The notes under the pieces: generated by a model
The model's input: the letters and a program-made list of their open reading frames with translations, nothing else
Told to the model about the DNA's origin: nothing
The model's database searches: none
Position numbers and translations under genes: made by a program
Source of the DNA: Torymus aiolomorphi
Lineage: Eukaryota > Arthropoda > Insecta > Hymenoptera > Torymidae
Reading direction: 5' to 3'
DNA length: 64,000 nt
Assembly: GCA_036365515.1 (NCBI GenBank)
Contig: CM070873.1
Coordinates: 219,922,376-219,986,375 of the forward strand
Shown: positions 60,965-64,000 of the stretch, one piece after another
Layout of the letters: every line of letters begins with the position of its first letter
Position numbering within the stretch: position 1 is the first letter of the stretch

Positions 60965-61990
60965 ATGGAGTCTAGGTGGTGCGCTCCGTAGGTTTTTGCG
61001 TTTAGATTTCCGGGTTTCATCTAATACATGCTCTAGGTGTTCTGGGTAGTCGATGATGATGTCTAGGTGGTACGTTCCGTAGTATTTTGCCTTTAGGTGT
61101 TGGAAATCATCGAATGCGTTATCTAGGTGTTCAGGGTGGCCGATGACGATGTCTAGGCGGTGCTCTCCGTAATTTTTTTTTTCGTTTAGAGCTCCGGGCC
61201 TATCTAATACGTGATCTAGGTGTTCGGGGAGGTCGAGGACAATGTCTACGTGATGCGATCCGTAGTTTTTTTGCGCCTAATTGTAATTATTGCAACGCGT
61301 CGAATGCGTGGTCTAGGTGGCGCGCTCCGTAGTTTTTTTCTGGAGGTTTCGGAACGCATCAAACGCGTGGTCTAGGTTTTTGGGGTGGCTGATAATCGAA
61401 TATATAGGTGGTGCGCTACGTACTTTTTGGCTCTAGGTGTTCGAGCGCATCGAATACATGGTATAGATGATGAAAACTACGGAACGCATCACCTAGATAC
61501 CGTCGTCGGCTACCCGGCCGCCTAGACCACGCATTTAATGTATTCTGGCACCTAGACGCAAAAAGCTACGGAGCGCACCACTTAGATTCTGCCATCGGCC
61601 ACCCTGAACACCTAGACCACGCATTCGATGATTTATAACGCCTAGAGGCAAAACCCTATGGTGCACACCACCTAGACCGCGACATCGGCTACCACGAGTA
61701 CCTAGACCACGCATTGAATGCATTCTGATATCTAGACGATAAAAGCTATGGAGCGTACCACCTAGACTCGGTCAACGGACACTCTATGAACACCTAGTTC
61801 ACGCATTCGATGATTTCCAACGCCTAGAGTCAAAAATCTATAGACCGTACCACCTAGACACCGTCATTGGCTACCCCGACCACCTAGAGCACGTATTACA
61901 CGCGTCCTGAGACCTAATCGCAAAAAATTACAAAAAGCACTACCTAACCTATTTATCGGCTATCCCGAGCAACTCTCGATGTACTACACC
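60965..61990. repeat. Mirror-image minisatellite, 6 + 6 units of about 90 bp
   Basis: The word TCTAGGTG(G) starts units at 60971, 61062, 61152, 61245, 61312 and 61403. The complement ACCTAGA starts units at 61491, 61581, 61670, 61760, 61852 and 61942. Spacing is 89-93 bp except one short unit of 67. Each unit contains three diverged subunits of about 30 bp (TCTAGGTGGTGCGCTCCGTA, a TTTAGGTGTT type, and TCTAGGTGTTCGGGGTGGCC). Orientation switches once near 61450. A flanking palindrome, ATTGTAAC.RTTACAAT, sits on each side (about 60854 and 62006). An arginine/glycine-rich frame here is an artefact. Confidence 0.9.
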
Positions 61991-62453
61991 CACTCATTCA
62001 AATATCATTGTAACTGTTACAATATCGACGTTTATTATAAATATGAGTATTTCTTTGGAACTTTTAACTTTTAGCTAAATAGAAATTTCAAAATTTAATG
62101 TTGAGGCACATTCACAAAACTGATTTTTTTCTGTTTTAGGTACCAATAACAATAAAAAGGGTGTGCTCCTCCTTTTTAAACATAGTTTTTTAATATTGTA
62201 TGCTTATGCACGTACGAGTAAGCATGAGCGAATGCATGTACAACTGCCTTACAATCAGTTTCTTTTTTGATTTTTTTTTAAATAAATCCGAATTTCGTTA
62301 GACACCCCGAGAATTAGTTAAAGAAAATGTGTATAGAAAAAAGAGCAACACTTAGTTTAGACTATCGTTAAAGTACGTTCGTGATATTTAAGTTTATTTG
62401 GAAAAGGCGGACATCAAACGAACCAATGAATAAGCGAATATTATTTTTTATTA

Positions 62454-62496
62454 GCCGACGTTTCGGGAGCGTTAGATATACTCCCCTCTTCAGGGC
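62454..62496 (-). ncRNA. Hammerhead-ribozyme-like core, minus strand
   Basis: This is the mirror copy of the plus-strand motif, with identical boxes CTGAAGA (62487-62493) and GAAAC (62460-62464), the GTC triplet (62457-62459) and a GCC/GGC helix I. The two cores face away from one another on opposite strands of one palindrome, so a transcript from either direction would contain one core and one antisense core. Confidence 0.6.
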
Positions 62497-62660
62497 ATAA
62501 ACAATTATTCAGTCATTATTAAAACATTCGGTCCTGCCGCACATACATCCACGAGAACTACACCAAAAACCAACCATATTTGGTGTAGTTCTCGTGTAGT
62601 TCTCGTGGATGTATGTGCGGCAGGACCGAATGTTTTAATAATGACTGAATAATTGTTTAT

Positions 62661-62703
62661 GCCCTGAAGAGGGGAGTATATCTAACGCTCCCGAAACGTC
62701 GGC
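62661..62703 (+). ncRNA. Hammerhead-ribozyme-like core, plus strand
   Basis: The order is GCC, then CTGAAGA (62664-62670, box 1), a GGGGAG...CTCCC helix II with an 11-nt loop, GAAAC (62693-62697, box 2), GTC (62698-62700, predicted cleavage after C62700), then GGC pairing with the first GCC as helix I. TTTA/TAAA outside extends helix I past an internal loop. Helix III is only A-C/G-U with no loop, as in the minimal Penelope-type hammerheads thought to act as dimers. Helix II has one extra G. Activity is not shown. Confidence 0.6.
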
Positions 62704-62778
62704 TAATAAAAAATAATATTCGCTTATTCATTGGTTCGTTTGATGTCCGCCTTTTCCAAATAAACTTAGTTTAGACTA

Positions 62779-63884
62779 ATTTACCGTTGTTTATGTGTGC
62801 CATCAAAAATTGATAATTTTTTATATGAGAGGCGCATCGACACCGTGTTCTTTAGCATTCATAATTCACTTTACATAAGAGGCACACTTATAACCAAAGT
62901 CACAGTTTGTTCGTATTTTCAAGACGAGTAATGTATGCCCCAGAAAATTAAAAAAACACAAAAGTTTCTTTTTAATCGACAAATAAAGTTTAATTTTTAT
63001 TTTTACGAAAGTACAGCATCGCAGAGATAATGCTATGCACTTTTTTTTAAAGGTAGGCACATTCAATCAGACAACATATTTTCGAATACTTAACAAGGAA
63101 TGATAGCCTAAAAAAGTTGGTAAACCATTTATAAAAGTTTTTTTTTAATAATGTGAAAAGGATGAAACATTCCGACAGTACGCAGGCAAAATCTCTAAAT
63201 TTAAGCCATTTCCGATTGCCCATGAGCTTATCCTTATTTAAAAGTGAGTTCTATGTAGTGGAATATGTTACTGGAAATTGATTTTATAAATATTTGCTTG
63301 ACTTAGATAGCTAAATATTTGAGAACTATAAGATATGTTACAGTACTGTAAAAGTTAAAAGTTCTAGAGAATTGCTTATATACTGTATTAAAAAAGGGCA
63401 TTTTCTTTCGGTGTACTATCTTTAAAATCAATAACTAGTGTTATGCAATATCTTACTAAACCAAAAAAGTCGTAAAATACATTAGGCAGATTTATCTATA
63501 AGTGTAACATAGAACTTTCCATATTTGTGACTAGATATATATTTTTTATACACTCTATTATAGGTTGTTAAACTGCAAAAATGTTTGATAACCACGATTA
63601 ATTAGTAATAGCTCCATTATTATGTACAATGAATACATAAATATTGTTAGCAGCTCTCCTTTATACTTGTACAAAGTCAATGACGTATGGTATGTAAGTG
63701 ATTTCACTAAAAATCCAACATCTTAATACTGTATAAAATAGTTAAAAAAATGAAGTGCATGTAACATTGTTAATAAAAACATTTTAATCCCTACCGTACG
63801 ATATAAAAATTAAATTTCAGCAGTAGATAATCTTTTTCTATAAGTATAAGAGGTTAGTCTAATTTGAATCTATGACAGATTTTT
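62779..63884. other. AT-rich interior of the large inverted-repeat element
   Basis: Only short AT-driven open frames are present. No domain, RNA or repeat was recognised. Confidence 0.4.
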
Positions 63885-64000
63885 ATTTGTCAAATCCGGG
63901 CTTGACTAGAAAAACGTCACCACCTTGATCCGGTATTGATCAGTATCTTGATCAGGACTGGATTAGTACAATCAAGATCTTGATCAAGGCCTTATTTTAT

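Larger units (their letters stand above)
62365..62764. mobile_element. Penelope-like (pLTR-type) head-to-head palindrome
   Basis: 62389-62768 is one long near-perfect inverted repeat with outer arms TAAGTTTATTTGGAAAAGGC and inner arms ending in GGATGTATGTGCGGCAGGAC. The direct repeat CTTAGTTTAGACTA (62351-62364 and 62765-62778) looks like a 14-bp target duplication, leaving a 24-bp non-palindromic tail on the left. Both arms carry a hammerhead-like core, as reported for terminal repeats of Penelope-like retroelements. No reverse transcriptase is present. The class assignment rests on the ribozyme motif. Confidence 0.65.
60540..64000. mobile_element. Large inverted-repeat element, right end cut by the window
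   Basis: The left region (60540-60632: CAGGCCTTGATCAAG, GGATGGTGACG, TTGAATTGACAAG) and the right region (63885-64000) are imperfect reverse complements of about 100 bp, rich in the palindromic word CTTGATCAAG. They bracket about 3.3 kb with no recognisable gene but with a mirror minisatellite (60965-61990) and a Penelope-like palindrome (62365-62764). The inverted repeat still continues at base 64000, so the true end is not visible. Confidence 0.6.

Noticed and set aside
61535..61723. Arg/Gly-rich 62-codon minus-strand frame
   Set aside because: It is the mirror minisatellite read in one frame; other units have stops and shifts.
60965..61990. CRISPR-like array
   Set aside because: The genome is eukaryotic, the 30-bp subunits are diverged and contiguous rather than identical repeats with unique spacers, and orientation inverts halfway.

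Overview
This is a eukaryotic, non-coding, repeat-dominated window. The background is AT-rich with many scattered CpG-dense islands, long CA and GA microsatellites, and a dense population of DNA transposon relics. The style (CpG-rich islands in AT-rich DNA, and an intron-bearing pogo/Tigger-like transposase resembling families I associate with ants and wasps) suggests an insect, most likely a hymenopteran. This is inference; no host protein-coding gene could be recognised to confirm it.

Layout. 0.6-1.4 kb is a foldback element. 1.6-4.1 kb is a broken Tc5/pogo-type transposase with a small spliceosomal intron and an inserted solo LTR. 4.3-5.1 kb is a 435-bp tandem duplication. 6.3-7.1 kb is a hAT-type non-autonomous element with an exact 8-bp target duplication. 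7.4-7.7 kb is a TTAA-flanked foldback with relatives near 15.3 and 20.3 kb. 9.2, 34.7, 40.1 and 53.4 kb each hold a TA-flanked terminal-inverted-repeat element (ends TACAC[G/T]GAGAG/A) with a tRNA-like module inside. 22.3 and 26.3 kb are two opposite-facing copies of one 570-bp family. 48.6 kb is a tRNA-derived SINE with an A-tail and 11-bp target duplication. 50.8 kb is a foldback with a triplicated arm. 58.2 kb is a Transib-like element with 5-bp CGACG duplications. From 60.5 kb to the window end lies a large inverted-repeat structure. It contains a mirror-image minisatellite array and a Penelope-type palindrome with two hammerhead-ribozyme-like cores.

The CpG-rich blocks (about 8.0-8.7, 10.1-10.6, 12.1-12.9, 13.8-14.2, 16.3-16.7, 18.3-18.5, 20.8-21.3, 24.4-25.0, 25.8-26.1, 28.1-29.0, 30.5-31.3, 32.4-34.5, 35.8-37.3, 38.2-38.5, 41.9-42.8, 43.3-43.8, 44.3-46.5, 49.5-50.1, 54.8-55.3 and 55.9-57.9 kb) have open frames in several frames at once, as expected from GC content alone. 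They look more like regulatory or promoter DNA around a gene lying mostly outside the window than like exons. One minus-strand block at 44.7 kb ends in a strong splice donor and may be a 5' exon.

The most unusual features are the repeated pairing of mariner-like inverted repeats with Pol III tRNA-like modules, the head-to-head hammerhead palindrome at 62.4-62.8 kb, and the 6+6 unit inverted higher-order repeat at 61.0-62.0 kb.
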